29,888 nt of DNA, from NCBI RefSeq assembly GCF_910585845.1, contig NZ_CAJUHF010000044.1, positions 1 through 29,888 of the forward strand, read 5' to 3'. A program made the position numbers and the translations under genes. The notes under the pieces are model-generated. The model was given only the letters and a program-made list of their open reading frames with translations. It was not told the DNA's origin and did not search any database. The stretch is from an uncultured Bacteroides sp. (lineage in GTDB: Bacteria > Bacteroidota > Bacteroidia > Bacteroidales > Bacteroidaceae). Below are positions 1-7,025 of the stretch, one piece after another (position 1 is the stretch's first letter; each line of letters begins with the position of its first letter).

Positions 1-55
1 AACGCCCGACCCCTACGTCCCGAACGTAGTGCGCTACCAACTGCGCTACATTCCG
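1..55 (-). tRNA. tRNA-Pro (CGG), 3' part cut by window edge
   Basis: Read on the minus strand, the segment starts at 55 with CGGAATGTAGCGCAG, the usual start of a proline tRNA. The anticodon stem CTACG/CGTAG encloses the loop TTCGGGA, giving anticodon CGG (reads CCG). The variable region and the start of the T arm follow, and the rest lies beyond position 1. It sits 16 bp downstream of tRNA-Phe on the same strand and is probably cotranscribed with it. Confidence 0.9.
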
Positions 56-71
56 CTACCTACTTTATAAG

Positions 72-144
72 TGGTGCCACCAGGAATCGAACCGGGGACA
101 CAAGGATTTTCAGTCCTTTGCTCTACCAACTGAGCTATGGCACC
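72..144 (-). tRNA. tRNA-Phe (GAA)
   Basis: Complete 73-nt cloverleaf on the minus strand. The acceptor stem GGTGCCA pairs with TGGCACC. The D arm is AGCTCAGTTGGTAGAGC. The anticodon stem AAGGA/TCCTT holds the loop CTGAAAA with anticodon GAA. The T arm is CCGGTTCGATTCCTGG. The terminal CCA is not encoded, so it would be added after transcription. Confidence 0.97.
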
Positions 145-162
145 TTTTTCGGTTTGCGGGTG

Positions 163-193
163 CAAAGATAAAACGTTTTTTTTATACACCAAA
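163..193 (-). promoter_or_regulatory. Bacteroides-type promoter of the tRNA pair
   Basis: On the minus strand a TTTG box (complement of 190-193) is followed after 19 bp by TATCTTTG (complement of 163-170). This fits the Bacteroidetes consensus TTTG-N19-21-TAnnTTTG. The expected start of transcription, a few bases past the box, lies just over 10 nt before the 5' end of tRNA-Phe. It is one of the best promoter matches in the window. Confidence 0.8.
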
Positions 194-591
194 ATATTCC
201 TGAAAAAATAAAAGAAAAATCTCAAGGTTTTTTCATTTACAGGAATTAAAGGAGTTAGCGGGAGGTATCAGCCGACAATTTGGCTTGGGAGCTAAAGCCA
301 ATATACGTCCGATGACGACATCATACATAATAGTAGCGGTTTTAACTCTTTTAAATGAAAGCCGTGCCATCACCTCCCTCTTCCCTTCCAGTGTTTTTTT
401 TGTCTGCCATCTGCAAGGATTTTGTGCTTGTTGTTCTGTAAAACAGTTTGTTATAGGCTTGCATATATCTTTTGCAGATAAAATATCTGCAAGGGTATAT
501 GGATAGGGAAACATACTTTCTTTCTTGCTGTAATGCTGATAGATAGTCGTTACGAAATGTCCGATTAAAAGCGTGTGGAGGTTGTGATATT

Positions 592-723
592 CGTCTTGCC
601 AAACGACAAATTTCGTCTCGTGAGCTGAATAAAATCGTCTCGTGGACCGAAAAAAATCGTCTCGTGGGATGGTTTTATTCGTCTCACGAGGCAGAATTAT
701 CCGTCTCACGGAATAAAACCATC
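592..723. repeat. 22-bp tandem array A, six units
   Basis: Units begin at 592, 614, 636, 658, 680 and 702, exactly 22 bp apart. Each starts CGTCTY, followed by GTG or ACG in five of six, then an A/T-rich tail. The first unit (CGTCTTGCC) is the most diverged. The last two read CGTCTCACG where the middle ones read CGTCTCGTG, so units can pair with one another. A 10-bp inverted repeat, GGTTTTATTC (671-680) and GAATAAAACC (711-720), lies over the last units. Confidence 0.93.
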
Positions 724-736
724 TACTTCGGAGGGG

Positions 737-799
737 CTAAAGTTCACGTTTACGTTGCTAAACCTTAACTTCAGCCTACTGAACCTAAGGTTTGGAGAA
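737..799. repeat. Weak 21-bp tandem repeat, three units
   Basis: CTAAAGTTCA (737), CTAAACCTTA (758) and CTGAACCTAA (779) are spaced 21 bp apart just after array A. Similarity is confined to about the first half of each unit, so this is a degenerate repeat. Confidence 0.5.
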
Positions 800-891
800 A
801 AGTGCCGGTGTCAGTAAGAAACCGTATTGGGGGAATGTATTGGGGTAGCTATAAAAGAAAAGTGAGTATGTTTTGATTCCTTTAAGGAAAA

Positions 892-927
892 TCCCTCTTG
901 CGCCAATGAAAATTGGCGCAAGAGGGA
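892..927 (-). terminator. Intrinsic terminator of malate dehydrogenase
   Basis: A perfect 16-bp stem (892-907 with 912-927) closes a 4-nt loop. On the minus strand the stem is followed directly by TTTT. It lies 47 bp past the malate dehydrogenase stop codon and is the strongest hairpin in the window. Confidence 0.9.
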
Positions 928-974
928 GGCTTTGTTTGAGAGTTGTTTGGGAAGGAGTTTCCTTTCCTATATTG

Positions 975-1976
975 TTAGTCAATATTCGGGTTGATGCTCT
1001 TCCAGTCTTCGATGGCAGGAAGTACGCCCATTTCAATCACTTCATCGCGCAACTTGCAGAGGTGGGCATAGCTTTCTTTCAGTTTGGCTTCCTCTTCCGG
1101 AGTACCGTTCAGTTCTTTGTAATGTACGCCATCTTTTGTGATTTCTGTCTCCATAGCCATCATGATGTGGTCGAAACCATGGCTGTGCACGTACGTGCCG
1201 GCAGGCCAGCGGAACGGTTTGCCACCCATAGCGGCAGCAATCATTTCGATAGATACGTAAGCCGGGCTTTGGAAAGAAGAACGTCCGCGGAGGTTGATGA
1301 TGTTCGCACCACCTTTGGTTACTTTGCTTTGGATTTCAGCCCATTGCTCTGCGCTCAGGGCAGGAGTGCCGATGATGTCCAGCAAGGGTGTGCCGTCAAC
1401 TTTGGCAGTAGAAGCGTAGACAGCCATCTGTTCTCCGTGTCCGCCGTATGTGCGGCAGTTCTCTACTTTGTCCGGTGAGATGTGGAAGAACTTGGCAAGC
1501 TCGCTACGCAGACGGGTACTGTCGAGGGCGGCAAGTGTGGTTACCTGTGAGGGTTTCAGACCGGAATAGAGCAGGGTGATCAGTCCGGTGATGTCGGCAG
1601 GATTGAAGATGACTACCACGTGTTTCACGTCGGGGCAGTATGCCTTTACGTTCTTTCCAAACTCCTCAGCGATGGCAGCATTCCCTTTCAGCAGGTCTTC
1701 ACGCGTCATGCCGGCTTTGCGGGCAGCACCTCCTGAAGATACGATATACTTGGCATCGGTCAGTGCTTCCTTGATGTCGGAAGTGAAGGTGAGGTTCAAG
1801 CCTTCGAAACCGCAGTGATACAGTTCTTCCGCTACGCCTTCCAGTCCCGGTCCATAAGGATCATACAGACAGATGTTGGGAGTCAGGTGCATCATAATGG
1901 CGGTTTGTGCCATGTTTGAGCCGATCATGCCGGCTGCTCCTACGATAGTGAGCTTTTCGTTTGTCAGAAATTCCAT
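975..1976 (-). CDS. mdh: Malate dehydrogenase
   Basis: NAD-dependent oxidation of malate to oxaloacetate, or the reverse. In Bacteroides the enzyme mainly works in the reductive direction, in the fumarate/succinate branch of fermentation; it is cytoplasmic. The 333-residue protein starts with a Rossmann fold carrying GAAGMIG at about residues 13-19 and an acidic residue (D39) that binds the NAD ribose. Substrate arginines lie in ARKAGMTR (86-92) and the LDSTRLR stretch (151-157), where D152 pairs with the catalytic His of TYGGHGEQM (H180). Length and sequence match the Bacteroides enzymes closely. It is monocistronic, with a TAnnTTTG box about 50 nt upstream and a strong terminator downstream. 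GC-containing codons are ordinary and nothing is missing. Confidence 0.96.
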   Translation of the reverse strand: MEFLTNEKLTIVGAAGMIGSNMAQTAIMMHLTPNICLYDPYGPGLEGVAEELYHCGFEGLNLTFTSDIKEALTDAKYIVSSGGAARKAGMTREDLLKGNAAIAEEFGKNVKAYCPDVKHVVVIFNPADITGLITLLYSGLKPSQVTTLAALDSTRLRSELAKFFHISPDKVENCRTYGGHGEQMAVYASTAKVDGTPLLDIIGTPALSAEQWAEIQSKVTKGGANIINLRGRSSFQSPAYVSIEMIAAAMGGKPFRWPAGTYVHSHGFDHIMMAMETEITKDGVHYKELNGTPEEEAKLKESYAHLCKLRDEVIEMGVLPAIEDWKSINPNID

Positions 1977-2028
1977 AATTTTTATGTATTTAAAGGTGAA
2001 TGTTCTTTTTGTTTCTACTTACTGGATG

Positions 2029-2036
2029 CAAAAATA
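2029..2036 (-). promoter_or_regulatory. -7 box of mdh
   Basis: The complement reads TATTTTTG, a full match to TAnnTTTG, placed to give an mdh leader of roughly 50 nt. No clear TTTG box lies 19-21 bp upstream. Confidence 0.6.
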
Positions 2037-2412
2037 ACTGTTTTTGAGGATATTTGTTCATAGAAAAAAGTTATAACTCAAATTAAAATGTTATATCCGG
2101 TGTTCGAGTATGTCATAAGTCGGAAGTAAAATGTTGTCCGACATCATTTTGTCGCTGTTTTAGGTTCGAATAGCCCTTATTTGGACTGTAAAAACAGACT
2201 TTATGCCGATGTTGAGGAAGAATATGTTTGCTTCCACTTCTCTTAGGCAGGTGTTCTCCTTGCCGGATGGCGAAGACGCATTACGTCCCAGTGTACAAAA
2301 TAGAGTAAGTATGCTTATTTTTGTACTGTTGTACTGCCTCCGGTTTATACTATCTTTTCTCTAAAGAAAGAAATCTTTATCCTGTCGGTGTGAGATTCTC
2401 ACGATTTTCATT

Positions 2413-2420
2413 TATATTTG
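2413..2420 (+). promoter_or_regulatory. -7 box of the CvfB-like gene
   Basis: TATATTTG, a perfect TAnnTTTG. Transcription should begin around 2424-2426. That argues against the ATG at 2427, which would have no leader, and favours the one at 2439, which is preceded by GAAAGAAG. A 13-bp palindrome (2390-2402) sits between this box and the expected -33 position. Confidence 0.6.
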
Positions 2421-2438
2421 CCGGAAATGAAAGAAGCT

Positions 2439-3272
2439 ATGAATATCGAATTAGGAAAATTCAATCTGTTGAAGGTTGTCAAAGAAGTAGATTTCGGCGT
2501 CTATCTGGATGGCGATGAAGATGGAGAAATACTGCTTCCGAAGCGTTATGTACCCGAGGAATGCCGACCGGGTGACGAACTGAATGTATTTATCTATCTG
2601 GATGGTGATGAACGGCTGGTAGCCACCACACTGACGCCGTTAGTGCAGGTGGGTGAATTTGCCTGTCTGGAAGTGGCATGGGTCAACGAATACGGTGCAT
2701 TCCTGAACTGGGGACTGATGAAAGACTTGTTCGTACCCTTTCGCGAGCAGAAGATGAAGATGCAGGTTGGAAAACGCTATGTCATTCATGCCCATTTGGA
2801 TGACGAAAGTTACCGCATTGTCGCTTCTGCCAAGGTAGACCGTTATCTCTCCAAGGAGCCGGCATCTTATCAGACGGGAGATGAAGTGGACGTACTGATT
2901 TGGCAGAAGACGGACTTGGGATTCAAGGCAATCATTGAAAATAAGTATAGCGGACTACTGTACGACAGCGAGATATTCCAGTCTCTTCATACAGGAGACA
3001 GAGTGAAAGCATTCATCAAGCAGGTGCGCGAAGACGGCAAGATAGACTTGGTGCTTCAGAAGCCGGGACTTGCCAAAGTGAGCGATTTCTCGAAAACGTT
3101 GTTCCAATATATAGAGGAGCATGGCGGCCGAATTTCCCTGAACGACAAAAGTCCGGCAGAGGAGATCTATTCCGCTTTCGGTGTCAGCAAGAAGACCTTC
3201 AAGAAAGCAGTGGGCGATCTCTACAAGAAACGTCTCATCCTCTTGCTGGAAGACGGAATCGCACGGGCATAG
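2439..3272 (+). CDS. CvfB-like S1-domain RNA-binding protein
   Basis: The 277-residue protein resembles the CvfB/YitL family: repeated S1-type beta-barrel RNA-binding modules followed by a C-terminal winged-helix domain. Visible modules are LGKFNLLKVVKEVDFGVYLDG near the N-terminus, VNEYGAFLNWGLMKDLFVPF in the middle, and DLGFKAIIENKYSGLLYDSE in the third. The winged helix is SAFGVSKKTFKKAVGDLYKKRLI near the end. In Staphylococcus CvfB affects virulence-gene expression through RNA binding; in Bacteroides its role is not established and is inferred only as post-transcriptional regulation. The start at 2439 is chosen because the promoter box ends at 2420; ATG at 2427 is the alternative. The gene stands alone, cytoplasmic, with normal length. 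Confidence 0.88.
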   Translation: MNIELGKFNLLKVVKEVDFGVYLDGDEDGEILLPKRYVPEECRPGDELNVFIYLDGDERLVATTLTPLVQVGEFACLEVAWVNEYGAFLNWGLMKDLFVPFREQKMKMQVGKRYVIHAHLDDESYRIVASAKVDRYLSKEPASYQTGDEVDVLIWQKTDLGFKAIIENKYSGLLYDSEIFQSLHTGDRVKAFIKQVREDGKIDLVLQKPGLAKVSDFSKTLFQYIEEHGGRISLNDKSPAEEIYSAFGVSKKTFKKAVGDLYKKRLILLLEDGIARA

Positions 3273-3351
3273 GCTTGGAACGCCTAAACGGATTAGGGAA
3301 ATCCCTATTCACAAATAGAGAGAAATAAACGGATAAGTGATAATCCTCTCT

Positions 3352-3359
3352 TATATTTG
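3352..3359 (+). promoter_or_regulatory. -7 box of the secreted Ser/Arg-rich protein gene
   Basis: TATATTTG, 23 bp before the ATG at 3383. Just upstream an interrupted dyad (GAGAG, GGAT, then ATCC, CTCT, about 3318-3351) could be an operator or the end of a weak upstream terminator. Confidence 0.55.
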
Positions 3360-3382
3360 TTCTCAACAAAGAACAAGTATTC

Positions 3383-4297
3383 ATGAACGAAGTAAAAATT
3401 ATGAGTATGAAACGAATATTATTTATCCTGTTTGCCGCTATGAACGTTGCACTATGCAATGCCGGCACAGAGGCTATGAGCAATAGCAGAGTACGTAAGG
3501 AAACCCGCTTCCTGACCGACAAGATGGCATACGAGCTGAATCTTAGCGACGAACAATACAACGATGTCTATGAAATCAATTACGATTTCATCTCCGGTGT
3601 GCGCTATGTGATGGACGACGTATTGCGGGGATACGAGTGGGCACTCGACCGTTATTACGACTATCTGGACGTGCGCAACGACGACCTTCGTTGGGTGTTG
3701 AGCAGTCGCCAGTACGGTCGCTTCATACGTGCCGACTATTTCTACAGACCGATTTATACCAGTGGCAACCATTGGTATTTCCGTGTTTACATCACGTACA
3801 CCAATCATAACCATTTCTTCTTTCCCCGTCCTTATCACTATCATAAGTATGCGGGCGCCCACTATCGCACGCATTTCCACAATGCCAGTTATTACAAGGG
3901 ACGCTATAAGCACTCTGCCTACAACGGCACCTATCGTATTCGTGACAATAAGTCCTATATCACGAATCGCCGTTCCGATTTCGGTTCGGTGAACATACGT
4001 CCTGGTACAAGCCGCGAACCAGCAAGGAAAGAATCGACATCAACGCGTCGCAGTACCCCACGTGACACGAGCACTTCGCGTACTACCAGCACTTCGCGCA
4101 GCAGTGCCGACACATCGCGTAGCAATACAAACTCCTCCCAGCGCAACACGACCCGAACGACGGATACCGGACGCCGCGAAAGCAGGTCCTCCAGCGTGCG
4201 GAGTTCTTCCGGAAACAACACGCGCAGTAGCGGCTCTTCTTCCGCAAGAAGCGGCAATTCGAGTCGGTCGAGCCGTTCGTCAGGCGACCGCCGTTGA
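3383..4297 (+). CDS. Secreted protein with Ser/Thr/Arg-rich repetitive tail
   Basis: I do not recognise a named family. The protein (304 residues from this ATG; MKRILFILFAAMNVALC at 3407 may be the real start) begins with a signal peptide. Then comes a region of about 80 residues with TDKMAYELNLSDEQYNDVYE, which resembles the helical periplasmic stress-sensor style motif LxLtdeQ. A Tyr/His/Phe-rich segment follows, roughly residues 110-180 (NHNHFFF, RPYHYHKY). The last hundred or so residues are almost only Ser, Thr, Arg, Asn and Gly, with short repeats such as TSTSR spaced six residues apart. The composition implies an extended, strongly basic, disordered tail outside the cytoplasm, possibly binding nucleic acid or acidic glycan. 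Function is unknown. Confidence 0.8.
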   Translation: MNEVKIMSMKRILFILFAAMNVALCNAGTEAMSNSRVRKETRFLTDKMAYELNLSDEQYNDVYEINYDFISGVRYVMDDVLRGYEWALDRYYDYLDVRNDDLRWVLSSRQYGRFIRADYFYRPIYTSGNHWYFRVYITYTNHNHFFFPRPYHYHKYAGAHYRTHFHNASYYKGRYKHSAYNGTYRIRDNKSYITNRRSDFGSVNIRPGTSREPARKESTSTRRSTPRDTSTSRTTSTSRSSADTSRSNTNSSQRNTTRTTDTGRRESRSSSVRSSSGNNTRSSGSSSARSGNSSRSSRSSGDRR

Positions 4298-4310
4298 GCA
4301 AAAAAGTGAG

Positions 4311-4349
4311 CGAATTATTTGTGTATCTGCTGAATAATTCGTTCCTTTG
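4311..4349 (+). promoter_or_regulatory. rplS promoter overlapped by a 9-bp dyad
   Basis: TTTG at 4318-4321 and TTCCTTTG at 4342-4349 are 20 bp apart, a near-consensus Bacteroides promoter. It would leave a leader of about 80 nt before rplS. A perfect inverted repeat, CGAATTATT (4311-4319) and AATAATTCG (4333-4341) with a 13-nt loop, covers the -33 box and ends next to the -7 box. It may be an operator, or the terminator of the upstream gene, whose stop is 14 bp away. Confidence 0.6.
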
Positions 4350-4436
4350 CACCGCTTTCGCGCAATCGCTGTCAGGACATAGAGAGAAGCCTGGTATGTT
4401 GCGTTGTAACGATTAAACAATTTAAGAACAATAACA

Positions 4437-4790
4437 ATGGATTTAATTAAAATTGCAGAAGAAGCATTTGCTACAGGCAAGCAATATCCGGCATTCAAGG
4501 CTGGTGATACTGTAACGGTAGCATATCGTATTGTCGAAGGTAACAAAGAACGTGTACAGCTGTATCGCGGTGTTGTTATCAAAATCTCCGGTCACGGTGA
4601 CAAGAGACGTTTCACTGTCCGCAAGATGTCAGGTACTGTAGGTGTAGAACGTATTTTCCCAATTGAATCACCGGCTATCGATAGCATCGAAGTGAACAAG
4701 ATTGGTAAAGTTCGTCGCGCTAAATTGTACTATCTGCGTGCTCTTACCGGTAAGAAAGCAAGAATCAAAGAAAAAAGAGTTAACGGTTAA
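4437..4790 (+). CDS. rplS: 50S ribosomal protein L19
   Basis: L19 (bL19) lies at the interface between the large and small ribosomal subunits. The 117-residue protein has the typical family features: FKAGDTVTVAYRIVEGNKERVQLYRGVVI in the N-terminal half, then GVERIFPIESPAIDSIEV, GKVRRAKLYYLR and a basic C-terminus. Length is normal. Codon use is of the highly expressed type. The gene is monocistronic here, not joined to trmD or rimM as in many other bacteria. It has its own promoter, a leader of about 80 nt that could hold regulation, and an intrinsic terminator downstream. Confidence 0.98.
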   Translation: MDLIKIAEEAFATGKQYPAFKAGDTVTVAYRIVEGNKERVQLYRGVVIKISGHGDKRRFTVRKMSGTVGVERIFPIESPAIDSIEVNKIGKVRRAKLYYLRALTGKKARIKEKRVNG

Positions 4791-4814
4791 TCCGTTCAAA
4801 TCTGATTTCGAAAT

Positions 4815-4850
4815 AAAAAAGGGAAGCCTGTTGTCAGGTTTCCCTTTTTT
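4815..4850 (+). terminator. Intrinsic terminator of rplS
   Basis: GGGAAGCCTG (4821-4830) pairs with CAGGTTTCCC (4835-4844), one G-U pair, loop TTGT, followed by six T. Six A before the stem would let it work on either strand. It starts 25 bp after the rplS stop. Confidence 0.92.
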
Positions 4851-4926
4851 ATTGCTTTGTTTTGCATCTGTTCGGCAGAAACGAATCGGTCGGTTGAGGC
4901 ATGCGAAGCGGGCATTGCCGTATGAA

Positions 4927-4965
4927 AAATCCTCCTTTTCCGTTATTTCGGTAAAAGGAGGATTT
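4927..4965 (-). terminator. Intrinsic terminator of the ROK kinase gene
   Basis: AAATCCTCCTTTT (4927-4939) pairs with AAAAGGAGGATTT (4953-4965), and a short inner CCG/CGG helix extends the stem past one bulged base. On the minus strand it ends in TTTTT. It lies about 120 bp past the kinase stop. A smaller hairpin (GGGAGATGCAATCTCTCC on the minus strand, near 5055-5075) lies between them. Confidence 0.75.
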
Positions 4966-5088
4966 CGAATAAAAAGGTATGATTCTTATCAGAACCTTTT
5001 GGCATTTGAGGTGATGCTACAATAGGATACACCTCCATTTCCATGGGTTATCGAAGGAGAGATTGCATCTCCCGATATCCGATGAACC

Positions 5089-6060
5089 TTATTTCAGTTC
5101 CCAACCCAAGGCACTGGCACCCAATACGGCAGCATCAGAGTCTTTCAGTTCGGATGCCAACAGTTTGGTTTTGCCTTTATAGATGTTCAGCACATTTTCG
5201 TCAAGGGCTTTCTGAATGGGCTTGAAGATGTAGTCGCCGGATTTAGCCAGACCACCGAACAGAACAATGGCTTCGGGGCTTGAGAAGGCGATGGCATCTG
5301 CCAAAGCTTCACCCAAGATGGTACCTGTGAAGTTGAAAATCTCTTGTGCCAGTTTATCACCCTGCACGGCAGCATCATACACGTCTTTTGATGTGATGTT
5401 TTCGGCGGGGATAGAGCGCAGTAAACTGGGTTCGGTGCGTGCAGTCAGGAATTCGCGTGCAGTGCGTGCCACACCGGTAGCTGAGCAATACGTCTCCAGA
5501 CAGCCGTGACGTCCGCATCCGCAGAGGCGACCGTTTTCGCGGCGGATGATGGTGTGTCCCAACTCTCCGGCAAAGCCGTCGTGTCCGTAAACCATTTGGC
5601 CGTTGATGACGATGCCACTGCCGACACCTGTTCCTAAGGTGATCATGATAAAGTCTTTCATGCCTCGTGCGGCACCGTAAGTCATTTCGCCTATGGCGGC
5701 GGCGTTAGCGTCGTTGGTCAGTGCTGTGGGGATGCCCAAACGTTCTTCAAACATTGCTGCCAAGGGGATTACGCCTTTCCAAGGCAGATTGGGGGCAAAT
5801 TCGATGGTTCCGTTATAGTAATTGCCATTGGGAGCACCGATACCGATACCTTTTATCCTTTCCACACCACCGTTTGCGATAATCAGGGGTAACAAATTCT
5901 GGCAGACAGCATCCACGTATGCATCTACTTGATCGTGGGCTCCAGTTTTGATGGAACCGCTTGCGATGATAGTTCCACGTGCATCTACAATACCAAAGAC
6001 GGTGTTCGTTCCGCCTATGTCAATACCTACTACGTAGGGTTTCTCCATGCTCGAATTCAT
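5089..6060 (-). CDS. rokA: ROK-family glucokinase / sugar kinase
   Basis: Cytoplasmic kinase that phosphorylates glucose (and in Bacteroides fragilis RokA, reportedly also N-acetylglucosamine) using ATP. The 323-residue protein has the ATP-binding GIDIGGTNT (12-20), the catalytic Asp in TNDANA (D117), the second phosphate loop TLGTGVGSG (141-149), the sugar-binding ExGH (E166-H169), and the ROK zinc motif CGCGRHGCLE (180-189) with H169 as fourth ligand. No DNA-binding domain precedes it, so it is a kinase and not a NagC-type repressor. The start could also be the Met at residue 5. Expression is probably from the TTTG-N19-GTAATTTG element upstream. The substrate within the hexose family is inferred from similarity. 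Confidence 0.93.
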   Translation of the reverse strand: MNSSMEKPYVVGIDIGGTNTVFGIVDARGTIIASGSIKTGAHDQVDAYVDAVCQNLLPLIIANGGVERIKGIGIGAPNGNYYNGTIEFAPNLPWKGVIPLAAMFEERLGIPTALTNDANAAAIGEMTYGAARGMKDFIMITLGTGVGSGIVINGQMVYGHDGFAGELGHTIIRRENGRLCGCGRHGCLETYCSATGVARTAREFLTARTEPSLLRSIPAENITSKDVYDAAVQGDKLAQEIFNFTGTILGEALADAIAFSSPEAIVLFGGLAKSGDYIFKPIQKALDENVLNIYKGKTKLLASELKDSDAAVLGASALGWELK

Positions 6061-6106
6061 GATATTAAAATTTCATTTAAAGGGTTAGTTAATTGGTTTA
6101 TGGTTA

Positions 6107-6137
6107 CAAATTACACAAAGAAAAACGACACTTCAAA
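6107..6137 (-). promoter_or_regulatory. Probable promoter of the ROK kinase gene
   Basis: On the minus strand TTTG (6134-6137) is followed after 19 bp by GTAATTTG (6107-6114). The TTTG core is intact but the leading TA is not. It would give a leader of about 40 nt. Confidence 0.45.
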
Positions 6138-6237
6138 ATCTTTTATAAAAAAAATTGCTCGCTTTGCAACTTTTCGTAACATGGCTGCGTCTAACAGTAA
6201 AAATTGATAAGAAAACTGGCTAAAACAAGAGAAATAC

Positions 6238-6954
6238 GTGATACGGCTGAAAGACATTAACAAAACCTACAACAACGGAGCACCCTTGCATGTGCTCAAA
6301 GGTATCGACCTCAATATTAAGCGGGGCGAGTTTGTCTCCATTATGGGGGCTTCGGGATCGGGAAAATCTACACTACTTAATATATTGGGTATTCTGGACA
6401 ACTACGATACCGGTGCATACTACCTGAACGATACGTTAATAAAGGACCTCAGCGAGAGCAAGGCGGCGGAGTATCGGAATCGAATGATTGGTTTCATTTT
6501 CCAGTCCTTCAATCTCATCTCTTTTAAGAATGCGATGGAAAACGTGGCGCTTCCGCTTTTTTATCAAGGGGTGGGGCGGCGCAAGCGCAACGCTCTGGCT
6601 TTGGAATATTTGGATAGGCTGGGGCTGAAAGAGTGGGCGCACCACATGCCCAATGAGATGTCCGGCGGTCAGAAACAGCGCGTTGCCATTGCGCGGGCAC
6701 TGATTACCCAGCCGCAGATTATCCTTGCCGACGAACCGACCGGTGCTCTCGACAGTAAGACTTCCGTCGAAGTGATGCAGATTCTGAAAGACCTGCACAA
6801 GACTGGGATGACGATTGTCGTAGTCACTCACGAAAGCGGGGTTGCCAACCAGACGGACAAGATTATTCACATCAAGGACGGTATCATCGGCAGTATAGAA
6901 GAGAACCTGAATCATGACGCTTCTCCTTTCGGAAAAGACGGTTTCATGAAGTAA
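6238..6954 (+). CDS. MacB-type ABC transporter ATP-binding protein
   Basis: ATPase subunit of a tripartite efflux or lipoprotein-type ABC system of the MacB/LolD class, acting on the inner face of the cytoplasmic membrane. The 238-residue protein shows Walker A GASGSGKS (37-44), Q-loop FQS (Q89), signature MSGGQ (141-145, a conservative variant of LSGGQ), Walker B IILADEP (161-167) and the switch His of VTHES (H198). Translation appears to start with GTG: the reading MIRLKDINKTY fits the family exactly and no ATG is in place. It is the first gene of a five-gene operon. The stop codon lies within a 23-bp direct duplication (6942-6987). The substrate is unknown. Confidence 0.93.
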   Translation: MIRLKDINKTYNNGAPLHVLKGIDLNIKRGEFVSIMGASGSGKSTLLNILGILDNYDTGAYYLNDTLIKDLSESKAAEYRNRMIGFIFQSFNLISFKNAMENVALPLFYQGVGRRKRNALALEYLDRLGLKEWAHHMPNEMSGGQKQRVAIARALITQPQIILADEPTGALDSKTSVEVMQILKDLHKTGMTIVVVTHESGVANQTDKIIHIKDGIIGSIEENLNHDASPFGKDGFMK

Positions 6955-6987
6955 GACAGACCGTTTTCATGGAGTAAAACAGTGAAA
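6942..6987. repeat. 23-bp direct duplication over the ATPase stop codon
   Basis: TTTCATGAAGTAAGACAG (from 6942) recurs as TTTCATGGAGTAAAACAG (from 6965), 23 bp later. The first copy holds the end of the ATPase gene with its TAA, the second lies in the gap before the first permease. It repeats a stop codon and a potential ATG. Confidence 0.8.
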
Positions 6988-7025
6988 AACGACCGGCTTA
7001 TTCATCTTTCAAATCTTAGTTCATT

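Larger units (their letters stand above)
145..974. other. 830-bp region without a convincing gene
   Basis: Between tRNA-Phe and malate dehydrogenase I see the tRNA promoter, a 22-bp tandem array (592-723), a weak 21-bp repeat (737-799) and the terminator of malate dehydrogenase (892-927). A 158-codon minus-strand frame spans 233-709. Its N-terminal third is just the tandem array read through, and the rest resembles no family I know, so it is not called as a gene. Confidence 0.6.
1977..2438. other. 462-bp divergent intergenic region
   Basis: The gap between the divergent mdh and CvfB-like genes holds both promoters. It also has small dyads: GTCGGA/TCCGAC at 2119-2141, GTACAAAA/TTTTGTAC at 2293-2326, and GTGAGATTCTCAC at 2390-2402 just upstream of the CvfB -7 box. 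I see no gene and no tandem array. The last dyad is placed where an operator could be. Confidence 0.5.

Noticed and set aside
233..709. 158-codon minus-strand open frame
   Set aside because: Its N-terminal third is the 22-bp tandem array A read through; the rest shows no domain or signal peptide, and no promoter box was found in front of it.
592..723. Array A as a CRISPR array
   Set aside because: The unit is 22 bp with the repeat directly contiguous; there are no separate unique spacers of 30 bp or more and no cas genes nearby.
873..1478. 201-codon plus-strand frame
   Set aside because: Lies antisense to malate dehydrogenase, whose protein is clearly recognisable.
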